From contig JAGOPK010000015.1 of the NCBI GenBank assembly GCA_017992055.1, positions 71,333 through 135,332 on the forward strand: 64,000 nucleotides of DNA, read 5' to 3'. The notes under the pieces are model-generated. The model was given only the letters and a program-made list of their open reading frames with translations, had not been told where the DNA came from and did no database searches. This DNA comes from Burkholderiaceae bacterium. Its GTDB lineage: Bacteria > Pseudomonadota > Gammaproteobacteria > Burkholderiales > Burkholderiaceae_C. The stretch's first letter is position 1, and each line of letters starts with the position of its first letter. Shown here one piece after another: positions 44,108 through 52,666 of the stretch. The position numbers and the translations under genes were made by a program.

Positions 44108-45088
44108 GTGAGCACCTTCGAGAGCTGGGAAAGTTGGGAGAGCTGGGAGAGTTGGGAAAGCTGGGAAAGCTGGTCGGCCCGTGGCGGCCCGCGTGCCGGT
44201 CCGCTGGTGGCGCTGCGCACCCGCGAGGCCCTGGTCTGGGGCGCCGATCCCACGCCGGGCCTGCCCGCGCCATGGCCCAGCGGAACAGCCGACCAGGGCT
44301 TGCGCAACAGCTCCGAGTTCGCGCGCCGGCATGCGGCGATCTTCGACCTGCTGGTCGGCCTGGACCTGCAGGGCGGGGGCGAAGAGTTCACGGTCAGCGG
44401 CGCACGGCACCCCGGGGCGCCACTGCGGCTGAGCATCGCCGGCATCGACTGGAACGAGCAGACCCGACAGGTCATCGCCGGCGCCGACGAGCGTGCCGAG
44501 CGTGGCGCCGAGCTGCTGGCCCAGCGCAGCTTGGGCCCGGCGCTGTGGGGCCAGCTGCTGCCGCTGGGCCCGCAGCGCACGCCGGCCACGCTGGCGCTGA
44601 TGAAGCTGGTGGTGATGCTGGGCGCGATCGTCGTGCACCGGGTCAAGCTGGCCTTTGCCGTGCCACGTCCGCACGAGCGCTCGGCGCGGGTGCAGCCGAT
44701 GATCGAGACGCCGGCCTTCAGCGCCTACCCCAGCGGCCATGCCACCGAGGCGCATGCGGTGTCGCAGCTGCTGGGCCTGCTGGTCGAGCCGCAGCGGCTC
44801 GGCGGGAGCTGGGCCCAGGATCTGTGCGACCGGCCGAACGAGCCGCCCGGCATGCTCAGCGCGCTGGCGCAGCGCATTGCCGACAACCGCGTCATCGCCG
44901 GTGTGCACTATCCGGTCGATGGCCAGGCCGGCGAGGCGCTGGGCCGCTGGCTGGCCGATTGGGTGGCCTGCTGCGCCCAGGCCGAGGGCATTGCGGGCGC
45001 GCCGCTGCCCTGGCTGTGGCGCCAGGCGCGCGCCGAGTGGGGTCACGCAACGCCGGGCGCCCAGCCCGACGCACGGCCGGCGGCCTGA
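44108..45088 (+). CDS. Vanadium haloperoxidase / PAP2-like protein with (ESW)6 N-terminal tract
   Basis: 326-residue protein starting at GTG (GGGAG seven bases upstream). Residues 5-22 are six tandem Glu-Ser-Trp triplets. The C-terminal half has all vanadate/phosphate pocket motifs: KLAFAVPRP (Lys180, Arg187), YPSGHATEAH (Ser209, Gly210, His211) and NRVIAGVHYP (Arg261, His267). These belong to the vanadium chloroperoxidase/acid phosphatase superfamily, so halide oxidation or phosphate hydrolysis are both possible. There is no signal peptide or membrane helix, unlike membrane PAP2 lipid phosphatases. The stop is two bases before the subtilase gene. Confidence 0.85.
   Translation: MSTFESWESWESWESWESWESWSARGGPRAGPLVALRTREALVWGADPTPGLPAPWPSGTADQGLRNSSEFARRHAAIFDLLVGLDLQGGGEEFTVSGARHPGAPLRLSIAGIDWNEQTRQVIAGADERAERGAELLAQRSLGPALWGQLLPLGPQRTPATLALMKLVVMLGAIVVHRVKLAFAVPRPHERSARVQPMIETPAFSAYPSGHATEAHAVSQLLGLLVEPQRLGGSWAQDLCDRPNEPPGMLSALAQRIADNRVIAGVHYPVDGQAGEALGRWLADWVACCAQAEGIAGAPLPWLWRQARAEWGHATPGAQPDARPAA
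44120..44173 (+). repeat. Six 9-bp units encoding (Glu-Ser-Trp)6
   Basis: Units read GAR-AGY-TGG, with GAG/GAA and AGC/AGT alternating between copies. The silent differences argue that the repeated protein sequence is maintained and is not a fresh slippage product. Confidence 0.95.
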
Positions 45089-45090
45089 GC

Positions 45091-47172
45091 ATGGCTGCGC
45101 CCCACCCGTCGCCGCTGCAATGGCGCTACGCGCCCTTGCCCGCCAGCGGCAGCACACCACCCGACCGCCTGGACGCCTATGCACTGTGGGACGCGCTGCG
45201 CGGCAATGCCCGCCACCGCACGCGCGATCCGGCGTCCGACCATGTGCCCGTGCTGCTGGAGCTGGCCCAGGGCCGCGGTGCCGATGGCGAGCCAAGGCCG
45301 TTCCTGCCGCGGCAGCCGCGCCTGCGGGCCGCACTGCGCCACAGCCTGGACCGCCTGCGCCGGCTGCCGGCCGCCGAGCCCGCCGGGGTGGACGGCGCCC
45401 GGCTGGTGGCGGCGCTGGCCGCATCGCTGCAGCGGGAGCCGGACAGCCCCTTCCACACCGCCATCCTGCCGCAGCAGGGCCTGCTGCCGCTGCTGATCGC
45501 GGCCAGCGCGACCGGCTGGCTGCGCCGCTGGCAGCTTGGCGCCGGCTGCCGCGCACCGCGGCCGCTGGCCGCCGGCCCGCTCGGCGAGCCGCAACGGCTG
45601 GACGGGCCGGTGCACACGCTGGGCGTCATCGACGACGGATTCGCCATCGCCCACCCGGACCTGCGCGACGGGCAGCAACGCAGCCGGCTGCTGTACCTGT
45701 GGGACCAGGATCCGGACGCCGGGCTGCACCTCCCCTGGCAGCGGTTTGCCGCCGCCCCGGCGGACGCGACGGCCGTTGCCCGACAGCCGCTGGTCGAGCA
45801 TGGCGCCGAGCTGTCGCGCCGCGAGCTGTCGCAGCTGCTGCACGGCCTGCCCTCCGGCGAGGCCGCCGAGCGCGGCATCTACCAGGCGCTGGGCCGTGGC
45901 GACTGGGGCCGCCCCGACCGCTGCCATGGCGCCCGGGTCATGCATTTGCTGGCCGGTCCGCTGGACGGCGACACCGGCCCGCCACGCCCGGGCGCCGACC
46001 GCGTCACCGAGCTGCCGCTGATCGCCGTGCAGCTGCCGCTGGCGGTGCTCGACGACACCTCGGGCGACTCGCTGGCCATGCAGGTGCTGGACGGCGTGCG
46101 CTACATCGTCGCGCGCACCCGGGCCGCCACCGCGCCGGGTCAGCGCTGGCGCAGCACCATCGTCGTCAGCCTGGGCGGCGTGGCCGGGCCGCACGACGGC
46201 AGCTCGCTGGTCGAGTGTGCGCTGGACTGGCTGATCGACCACCACAACCACGGCCATCCCGAGCGCGTGCGCATCGTCGTGGCCGCCGGCAATGCCGCGG
46301 GCCAGTGCCTGCATGTGCGCCAGGAGCTGCTGGCCACGGCCGCCCGCCGGCCGCTGATCGTGGCCGCCGCGGCCGGCCACACACGCGACAGCTTTGTCGA
46401 GTTCTGGATCCCCGGGCCTGCACTGGATGCGCTGCGCGTGCAGGTGCAACCGCCGTTGGGCCCGGCGCTGCCCGAGCCGCTGCGCATCGGCCAGGTGGCC
46501 TGGCTGGGACGGGGGCCGGTCGCCGACGACGCGCGCCTGGGCGCCCAGGCCGCGCTGATCGCCGTGCCGCGCTCGGCCCAGGGCCTGAACGGCACGCTGC
46601 TGCTGCTGGCGCTGGCCCCCACCGCAGCGCCGCCCGGCGCGGTGCCGGCGCCCCGCGCCGACGCCGGCCAGTGGCGACTGGACTTCCGCCTGCAAGGCCC
46701 GCTGAGCGCCGCACTGCAGCAGGCCCGGCCGCTGCACGTGCGCGGCTGGGTCGAGCGCGACGACGACGTGACCGACCTGCGCCGGCCGCAGCACACACGC
46801 TTCGTCGATGCCTACCCGCCCGGCCATGCGCAGGCCCAGGTCAGCGACGAGGACACGCTGTCGACGCTGGCCCATGCGGCGCGGGTCGTCGTCGCCGGCG
46901 GCCACCAGCTGATGTCGCAGCGCCGCACGCGCCGCAGCTCGCTGGCCCCGGCCGACCGGGCCGGGCGCATGCCATCGGCGCCGGTGGACCGCAGCCCCAG
47001 CCTGCCCGGCGTGCCGGTGGCCGGCTTCCATGGCGGGCAGCGGCGCACGCTGGGCGGCACCAGCGCCGCGGCACCGCAGATCGCCCGCCTGCTGGTGCAG
47101 GGCAGCGACCTGTCGGCGCGGCGGCTGCAGGTCGATCCACCCTGGGCCGGGCGCTGGCGTCGGCGGCGTTGA
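45091..47172 (+). CDS. S8 (subtilisin-like) serine peptidase without signal peptide
   Basis: 693-residue subtilase. The catalytic set is intact: Asp181 in HTLGVIDDGFAIAHPDL, His279 in RCHGARVMHLLAGP, oxyanion Asn401 in VVAAGNAAG and Ser658 in LGGTSAAAPQIARL. A 250-residue insertion separates Asn from Ser. About 170 residues precede the Asp without a secretion signal, so it may act in the cytoplasm or be exported by another route. It lies two bases after the haloperoxidase-like gene and must be co-transcribed with it. The target is unknown; the partner protein or the Trp-rich tract could be its substrate. Confidence 0.88.
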   Translation: MAAPHPSPLQWRYAPLPASGSTPPDRLDAYALWDALRGNARHRTRDPASDHVPVLLELAQGRGADGEPRPFLPRQPRLRAALRHSLDRLRRLPAAEPAGVDGARLVAALAASLQREPDSPFHTAILPQQGLLPLLIAASATGWLRRWQLGAGCRAPRPLAAGPLGEPQRLDGPVHTLGVIDDGFAIAHPDLRDGQQRSRLLYLWDQDPDAGLHLPWQRFAAAPADATAVARQPLVEHGAELSRRELSQLLHGLPSGEAAERGIYQALGRGDWGRPDRCHGARVMHLLAGPLDGDTGPPRPGADRVTELPLIAVQLPLAVLDDTSGDSLAMQVLDGVRYIVARTRAATAPGQRWRSTIVVSLGGVAGPHDGSSLVECALDWLIDHHNHGHPERVRIVVAAGNAAGQCLHVRQELLATAARRPLIVAAAAGHTRDSFVEFWIPGPALDALRVQVQPPLGPALPEPLRIGQVAWLGRGPVADDARLGAQAALIAVPRSAQGLNGTLLLLALAPTAAPPGAVPAPRADAGQWRLDFRLQGPLSAALQQARPLHVRGWVERDDDVTDLRRPQHTRFVDAYPPGHAQAQVSDEDTLSTLAHAARVVVAGGHQLMSQRRTRRSSLAPADRAGRMPSAPVDRSPSLPGVPVAGFHGGQRRTLGGTSAAAPQIARLLVQGSDLSARRLQVDPPWAGRWRRRR

Positions 47173-47207
47173 GCACGCGGCCATGGGCCCGCGCTAAAGT
47201 GGCCCCC

Positions 47208-48353
47208 ATGCCCACCCCGCTCGCCGCCCTGGAAACCCCCGCGCTGCTGCTCGATGCCACGCGCATGGACGCCAACATCGCCGCCATGTCGGCGCGTGCG
47301 CGGGCCCTGGGCGTGGCGCTGCGCCCGCATGTCAAGACCGCCAAGAGCGCCGCGGTGGCGCTGCGCATGTGTGGCGGCGCGCCGGGCCCGATCACCGTCA
47401 GCACGCTGCGCGAGGCCGACGAGTTCGCCGCCCAGGGCTACACCGACATCTGCTACGCGGTGGGCATCACGCCGAACAAGCTGGCGCATGTGGCGCGGCT
47501 GCTGGCCCAGGGCGTGAGGTTGAGCGTGATCCTGGACAGCCTGGCCGCGGCCCAGGCGCTGGCCGCCGCCGCGCCGGCACTGCCGGCCACGCTGGCGGTG
47601 CTGATCGAGATCGACACCGATGGCCACCGCGCCGGCCTGCGGCCCGACGACGGGCCCGGCCTGCGCGCCATCGCCGCCATGCTGGCCAGCGGTGGCCCGC
47701 GGCTGTGCCTCGCCGGCGTGCTCACCCACCATGGCGCCAGCTACGAGGCCCGCGGCGAAGCCGCGCTGGCCGCCGCCGCCGAGACCGAGCGCGCCGGCGC
47801 CGTGGCCGCCGCCCAGCTGCTGCGCGCCGCCGGCCATGCGGCGCCGGTGGTCAGCGTCGGCTCCACGCCCACCGCGCTGTTCGCCCGCCAGCTGTCCGGC
47901 GTGACCGAGCTGCGCGCCGGCGTCTACGTGTTCCACGACCTGGTGATGGCCGGCCTGGGCGTGTGCCGCATCGACGACATCGCCAGCAGCGTGCTCACCG
48001 CCGTGGTCGGCCAGCGCGCCGACCGCGGCTGGACCCTGGTGGATGCCGGCTGGATGGCGCTGAGCCGCGACCGCGGCACCGCCGGCCAGGCGCAGGACCA
48101 GGGCTACGGCCTGGTCTGCGACGCCGCCGGCCGCGTGCTGCCGGACTGGATCGTGGTCGCCGCCAACCAGGAGCACGGCATCATCGCCCACCGCAGCGGC
48201 GACGCCTCGCGCCTGCTCGACGCGCCGGTGGGCACGCTGCTGCGCATCCTGCCCAACCATGCCTGCGCCACCTGCGCCCAGCATGCCGCCTATCAGGTGA
48301 TCGACGCGTCCAACCAGGTGATCGACCAGTGGCCGCGCTTCGGCGGCTGGTGA
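47208..48353 (+). CDS. D-threonine aldolase / D-serine dehydratase-like PLP enzyme
   Basis: 381-residue fold-type III PLP enzyme (alanine racemase-like N-terminal barrel). The PLP lysine is Lys43 in LRPHVKTAKS; other blocks are ITVSTLREADEFAAQGYTDICYAVGI, VLIEIDTDGHRAGL, GVLTHHGASYEA, VSVGSTPTAL and the metal site NQEHG...PNHACATC near the C-terminus. The family cleaves D-threonine or other beta-hydroxy-D-amino acids, or dehydrates D-serine. It starts a run of amino-acid-related genes. Confidence 0.88.
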   Translation: MPTPLAALETPALLLDATRMDANIAAMSARARALGVALRPHVKTAKSAAVALRMCGGAPGPITVSTLREADEFAAQGYTDICYAVGITPNKLAHVARLLAQGVRLSVILDSLAAAQALAAAAPALPATLAVLIEIDTDGHRAGLRPDDGPGLRAIAAMLASGGPRLCLAGVLTHHGASYEARGEAALAAAAETERAGAVAAAQLLRAAGHAAPVVSVGSTPTALFARQLSGVTELRAGVYVFHDLVMAGLGVCRIDDIASSVLTAVVGQRADRGWTLVDAGWMALSRDRGTAGQAQDQGYGLVCDAAGRVLPDWIVVAANQEHGIIAHRSGDASRLLDAPVGTLLRILPNHACATCAQHAAYQVIDASNQVIDQWPRFGGW

Positions 48354-48378
48354 CCCTGAGAGCACGAGCCAGCCCGCC

Positions 48379-49188
48379 ATGTCCAGCCAGCAACCCCTGC
48401 GCATCGGCATCTCCACCCGGCTGATGCACCAGGTGCCGGCCGAGCTGGGCTTTCGCGGCAAGACCCTGCAGTACCTGGAGCAGACCTTCGCCCACTGGAT
48501 CATGGCCCATGGCGCGGTGGCGCTGATGGTGCCCACGCTCAGCCACGACGGCGAGGTGCCGCGGCGCAAGGTGGCGCTGCAGGGCTATGTGGACCTGCTG
48601 GACGGGCTGATGCTGCAGGGCGGCCTGGACGTCAGCCCCACCAGCTATGGCGAAGAACCGCTGCGACCCGAATGGGGCGGCGACATCGTGCGCGACCGCT
48701 ACGAGATCGAGCTGATCGAGGGCTTTCTGGCCGCCGGCAAGCCGGTGCTGGGCATCTGCCGCGGCTGCCAGCTGATCAACGTGGCCTTCGGCGGCAGCCT
48801 GTACCAGGACATCAACCACCAGGAACCGGCGGCGCGCCGCCATGTGGACCGCGAGGCCTACGACCAGTGGCACCACGCGCTGGCGGTGCGGCCCGACACG
48901 CGGCTGGCAGCGATTTATGCCGAGGCACTGGCCTCGTCCAGCCCGCCGCTGGTCAACAGCATCCACCACCAGGCGGTGCGGCGGCTGGGCAAGGGCCTGG
49001 TGGCCGAGGCCCACTGCCCCGAGGACGGCATCGTCGAGGCCATCCGCGGCGCGGTCGGTGGCCCCTGGGTGGCCGGCGTGCAATGGCACCCCGAGTTCCA
49101 CTGGCGGCGCAGCGACCGGCTGGACCCGGAGCCGCTGCTGGTGGACTTCTTGCATGCGGCCCGGGCATCGCGCAAGGCCGGCGCCTGA
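48379..49188 (+). CDS. Gamma-glutamyl-gamma-aminobutyrate hydrolase family protein (class I GATase-like)
   Basis: 269-residue class I glutamine amidotransferase-like hydrolase (PuuD/peptidase C26). The nucleophile is Cys127 in VLGICRGCQLINVAFGGSLYQDI; His/Glu are in VAGVQWHPEFHW. Also typical are GLMLQGGLDVSPTSYGE and VNSIHHQAV. PuuD cleaves gamma-glutamyl-GABA in putrescine breakdown; the substrate here is not proven. It follows the PLP enzyme with a 25-bp gap. Confidence 0.9.
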   Translation: MSSQQPLRIGISTRLMHQVPAELGFRGKTLQYLEQTFAHWIMAHGAVALMVPTLSHDGEVPRRKVALQGYVDLLDGLMLQGGLDVSPTSYGEEPLRPEWGGDIVRDRYEIELIEGFLAAGKPVLGICRGCQLINVAFGGSLYQDINHQEPAARRHVDREAYDQWHHALAVRPDTRLAAIYAEALASSSPPLVNSIHHQAVRRLGKGLVAEAHCPEDGIVEAIRGAVGGPWVAGVQWHPEFHWRRSDRLDPEPLLVDFLHAARASRKAGA

Positions 49189-49295
49189 GCGCAGCCTGCG
49201 CGCCACACCCTGGTGATCGCCCGGGCGGCGCGCCCCGGCACGGCGCGCGATGATGGACCCCACCCGCCAACGCCACACCGCAGGACCCCAAGCCG

Positions 49296-50507
49296 ATGAA
49301 CGCCCCCCTTCCGCTGTCCGCGCTGCCCGCCCTGGACGAGATCCGCGCCCACGAGGCCGAGAACATCGCCACCCGCCAGGCCATCCATGCCAACCCGGAA
49401 CTGGCCTATGAAGAATTCGCCACCGCCGACCTGGTGGCCGAGCGCCTGGCGCGCTGGGGTTACGAGGTGCACCGCGGCCTGGGCGGCACCGGCGTGGTGG
49501 GCACGCTGAGGGCCGGCAGCTCCAAGCGCAGCATCGGCCTGCGCGCCGACATGGACGCCCTGCCCATCGTCGAGACCAGCGGCAAGCCCTGGGCCAGCCG
49601 CGTGTTCGGCAAGATGCACGCCTGCGGCCACGACGGCCACACGGCCATGCTGCTGGCCGCCGCCCGCCACCTGGCGGCGGTGCGCGACCAGGGCGCCTTC
49701 GACGGCACGGTGCACCTGATCTTCCAGCCGGCCGAAGAAGGCAAGGCCGGCGCCAAGAAGATGCTGGACGACGGCTTTCTGAAGCTGTTTCCCTGCGATG
49801 CGGTGTATGCCATGCACAACATGCCGGGCCAGAAGGCCGGCACGCTGGGCTTTCGCGCCGGGCCCTTCATGGCCAGCTCCGACACCGCCACCATCACCGT
49901 GCGCGGCGTCGGCGGCCATGGCGCGATGCCGCACAAGTCCGTGGACGCGGTGGTGGTCGCGGCCAGCATCGTGATGGCGCTGCAGACCATCGTCTCGCGC
50001 AATGTCGCGCCGCTGGACATGGGCGTGGTCACGGTCGGCGCCATCCATGCCGGCGAGGCCTACAACGTGATCCCCGAGACCGCCGAGCTGCGCCTGTCGG
50101 TGCGCTCGCTGAACCCCGAGGTGCGCCTGCAGCTGCGCGACCGCATCATCGCCGTGGCCCAGGCCCAGGCGGCGGTGTACGGCGCCAGCGCCGAGGTCGA
50201 CTACCAGTTCGTCTACCCGGTGCTGGTCAACCACGCCGCCAGCACCGCCTTTGCCCGCCAGGTGGCCGTGGACTGGCTGGGCGAAGACGCGCTGATGCCC
50301 GACATGCAGCCGCTGACCGGCAGCGAGGACTTCGCCTTCTTCCTGGAGCAGGTGCCCGGCTGCTACCTGGTCATCGGCAACGGCACCGAGGCCGGCGAAG
50401 GCGGCTGCATGGTGCACAACCCCGGCTACGACTTCAACGACAGCGTGCTGTCCACCGGCGCCAGCTACTGGGTGCGCCTGGTGCAGGCCGCACTCAACCC
50501 CGCCTGA
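49296..50507 (+). CDS. M20 family metallo-amidohydrolase (hippurate hydrolase-like)
   Basis: 403-residue M20D amidohydrolase. Motifs are RQAIHANPELAYEE, GLRADMDALPI, the metal-binding KMHACGHDGHTAMLL, FQPAEEGKAGAKKML, VYAMHNMPGQ and a late PLTGSEDFAFFLEQVPG. Such enzymes remove acyl groups from N-acyl amino acids (hippurate, IAA conjugates). No signal peptide is present, so it acts in the cytoplasm. It may belong with the two preceding genes. Confidence 0.93.
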   Translation: MNAPLPLSALPALDEIRAHEAENIATRQAIHANPELAYEEFATADLVAERLARWGYEVHRGLGGTGVVGTLRAGSSKRSIGLRADMDALPIVETSGKPWASRVFGKMHACGHDGHTAMLLAAARHLAAVRDQGAFDGTVHLIFQPAEEGKAGAKKMLDDGFLKLFPCDAVYAMHNMPGQKAGTLGFRAGPFMASSDTATITVRGVGGHGAMPHKSVDAVVVAASIVMALQTIVSRNVAPLDMGVVTVGAIHAGEAYNVIPETAELRLSVRSLNPEVRLQLRDRIIAVAQAQAAVYGASAEVDYQFVYPVLVNHAASTAFARQVAVDWLGEDALMPDMQPLTGSEDFAFFLEQVPGCYLVIGNGTEAGEGGCMVHNPGYDFNDSVLSTGASYWVRLVQAALNPA

Positions 50508-50537
50508 CCCGATCCCCTCTTGCAACCGGAGACACCC

Positions 50538-50780
50538 ATGAAACACGTTTCGCTGATCGCCGCCCTGCTGCTGGCCGGCGCCAGCTCGCTGGCCCTGGCC
50601 AAGCCGGCGGCCGCCACCGGCCACAGCCGGCCCGCGGCCCATGCCAAGGCCGGCAAGGCCGCCCACCCGGCCGCGGTGGCCAACAAGAAGCTGGCCGCCA
50701 AGAAGACCGGCGCGAAGAAGGCCGCCGGCAAGAAGCAGCTGGCCAAGAAGAAGGGCGCCGCCGGCAAGGCCCGGGCATGA
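50538..50780 (+). CDS. Small exported lysine/alanine-rich protein
   Basis: 80-residue protein. MKHVSLIAALLLAGASSLALA is a clear signal peptide. The mature part is Lys/Ala/Gly-rich (NKKLAAKKTGAKKAAGKKQ), resembling histone-H1-type or AlgP-type tails and strongly basic. GGAG precedes the ATG by about eight bases. Its stop overlaps the DUF427 start. It may bind nucleic acid or anionic polymer in the periplasm; function is unknown. Confidence 0.75.
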   Translation: MKHVSLIAALLLAGASSLALAKPAAATGHSRPAAHAKAGKAAHPAAVANKKLAAKKTGAKKAAGKKQLAKKKGAAGKARA

Positions 50781-51055
50781 AGGCCATCTGGAACGGCGTG
50801 GTCATCGCCGAGAGCGACGACACGGTGCTGCTCGAAGGCAACCACTACTTTCCGGCCGACAGCCTGAAGCGAGAGTACGTCACCTTCAGCAACCACCGCA
50901 GCAGCTGCCCCTGGAAGGGCCAGGCCCACTACATGAGCCTGCTGGTCAAGGGCGAGATGAACCCGGACGCGGTGTGGACCTATCCGGAGCCCAGCGAGGC
51001 CGCGGCCGAGATCAAGGGCCGGGTGGCGTTCTGGAAGGGCGTGCAGATCGTCTGA
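50777..51055 (+). CDS. DUF427 domain-containing protein
   Basis: 92-residue protein with the DUF427 pattern: MKAIWNGVVIAESDDTVLLEGNHYFP, NHRSSCPWKGQAHYMSL and VWTYPEPSEAAAEIKGRVAFWKGVQI. The family has no agreed activity. It overlaps the preceding small exported protein gene by four bases. Confidence 0.9.
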   Translation: MKAIWNGVVIAESDDTVLLEGNHYFPADSLKREYVTFSNHRSSCPWKGQAHYMSLLVKGEMNPDAVWTYPEPSEAAAEIKGRVAFWKGVQIV

Positions 51056-51062
51056 TCCGCGC

Positions 51063-51617
51063 TCACAGGCAACCCAGCTGCAGTTGCCGGTTGCGCACCG
51101 CGTGGCGCCGCTCGCGCAAAGCCTGCTGCGACTGGCTGGACTGGCCCTGCCGCGCCTGGGCGTCTATGTTCTCGATCTCTCGCGCCAGCGCCTCGCACGC
51201 CGGCGCGGTGACCACGGGCGATGGCGTGGCCACACGGGACAAGGCCACGGCGCCTCCGGGCGGTAGCGGTGGTGCCGCTGGCACCGCCCTGGTCTGCTGA
51301 GGCAGCGGAGCCATCAGGTTCGCGCCCATGTCGATGCGCAGGGCCTGCGCTCGACCACCGCACTGCGGGTCGTCGCTGTAGCTGACATGCCCATCGGCCA
51401 CGCACTTGTGCACCGTGCGGAGGGCCGGCTTCGGGGCCTGCACCGTCGGTGCCGGAGGCTGGGGCGCAGCGACAGGCCCAGGTCGCTCGGGCAAACCCGG
51501 CAAGGATGTTGGCGGCGCGACCGGCACAGCCAGCCGACCGCGCCCCGAAGGGCCTGACCAGATCAGGGCCACGATCCCCGCGGTGGTGAGCAATCCCAGC
51601 AGAGCGGCGACACGCAT
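51063..51617 (-). CDS. Membrane-anchored proline-rich protein with DUF4124-like region
   Basis: 184-residue protein. One N-terminal hydrophobic helix (VAALLGLLTTAGIVALIW) is followed by a Pro-rich linker and VHKCVADGHVSYSDDPQCGG, the Cys-x-x-x-G-x-x-x-Y-S-D pattern of DUF4124. The C-terminus is a helical segment with many Gln and Arg (QSQQALRERRHAVRNRQ). It probably faces the periplasm. Function is unknown. Confidence 0.75.
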   Translation of the reverse strand: MRVAALLGLLTTAGIVALIWSGPSGRGRLAVPVAPPTSLPGLPERPGPVAAPQPPAPTVQAPKPALRTVHKCVADGHVSYSDDPQCGGRAQALRIDMGANLMAPLPQQTRAVPAAPPLPPGGAVALSRVATPSPVVTAPACEALAREIENIDAQARQGQSSQSQQALRERRHAVRNRQLQLGCL

Positions 51618-51656
51618 GGCCGCAAGCTTAGCGCCTGGCGCCAGCGGCCGTGCCCA

Positions 51657-52640
51657 TCACTCCGGCTCGATCTTCGCCGCGCGGATGACCTCGCCCCAGC
51701 GGCGGATCTCGCTGCCCAGCAGGGCCTGCATCTCGGCCGGCGTGCTAGCCGAAAGACGCATGCCCAGCGGCGCCAGGCGCTGCTGCACCGCGGTGGCGGC
51801 CACCGCCTCGCGCACCGCCCGGCCCAGCGTGGCCACCACCTCGGGCGGCGTGCCGGCCGGCGCGGCCAGCGCGTTCCAGCTGGCCACGTTGTAGTTGGCC
51901 ACGCCGGCCTGCTGCATGGTGGGCACCTCGGGCAGGGCCGGGTTGCGCTGGTTGGACGACACGGCCAGCGCCTTGATCACGCCCGACTGCACCTGGGGCA
52001 CCATCGGCCCGACGATCTCGAAGGCCAGGTCGATCTCGCCGGCGCGCAGCGCCGTCAGCACCGCCGGGCTGCCCTTGTAGGGCACGACCAGGGCATCGAT
52101 GCCGGCCACCGTCTCGAACAGCTTGGCCGCCAGGTGCTGCGAGCTGCCTGGTGCGATGGTGCCGATGTTCAGCCTGCCCGGCGCCGCCCTGGCGGCGGCC
52201 ACCACGTCCTTCATGCTGGCCAGCTTGGAGCCGGCCGCGACGAACACGCCGATGTCGAAGTAGCCCAGGGTGCTGATGGCGGCAAAGTCCTTCTGCACGT
52301 CGTAGGGCAGCTTCTTGAACAGGCCCACGCTGACCGCATGGCCGTTGCTGACCAGCAGCAGGGTGTGGCCGTCGGGCCGGGCCGTGGCCACGGCCTGGCT
52401 GGCGACGATGGCGCCGGCGCTGGGCCGGTTTTCCACCACCACCGGCTGGCCCAGCGTGCGCGCCATGTGCTCGGCCACGGCGCGCGCGGTCAGGTCGGCG
52501 ATGCCGCCGGGCGCAAACGGCACCAGCAGGCTGATCGCCCGTTCGGGAAAACGGCCCTGGGCCAGCGCCGGCATGGGCAGGGCGGCCGGCAGCGCCAGGC
52601 CGGGCAGGGTGGCCAGCAGCGAGCGTCGGGAGAAGGTCAT
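51657..52640 (-). CDS. Bug-type tripartite tricarboxylate transporter substrate-binding protein
   Basis: 327-residue periplasmic receptor. The signal peptide contains SRRSLLATLPGLALPAALPMPALA, suggesting Tat or Sec export. The family blocks FPERAISLLVPFAPGGIADLTAR, VVVENRPSAGAIVASQAVA, PDGHTLLLVSNGHAVS and TIAPGSSQHLAAKLF are present. It lies 26 bp after a porin gene, so porin and receptor may act in one uptake route. No tctAB is present. Confidence 0.9.
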   Translation of the reverse strand: MTFSRRSLLATLPGLALPAALPMPALAQGRFPERAISLLVPFAPGGIADLTARAVAEHMARTLGQPVVVENRPSAGAIVASQAVATARPDGHTLLLVSNGHAVSVGLFKKLPYDVQKDFAAISTLGYFDIGVFVAAGSKLASMKDVVAAARAAPGRLNIGTIAPGSSQHLAAKLFETVAGIDALVVPYKGSPAVLTALRAGEIDLAFEIVGPMVPQVQSGVIKALAVSSNQRNPALPEVPTMQQAGVANYNVASWNALAAPAGTPPEVVATLGRAVREAVAATAVQQRLAPLGMRLSASTPAEMQALLGSEIRRWGEVIRAAKIEPE

Positions 52641-52666
52641 GTCGGCGGTCCGGTGCAGGAGAAGAT

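Noticed and set aside
43153-47172. Plus-strand frame running from the TPR regulator gene through the subtilase as one 1,339-codon protein
   Set aside because: The first 640 codons are out of frame with recognised domains; the true subtilase begins at the ATG at 45091.
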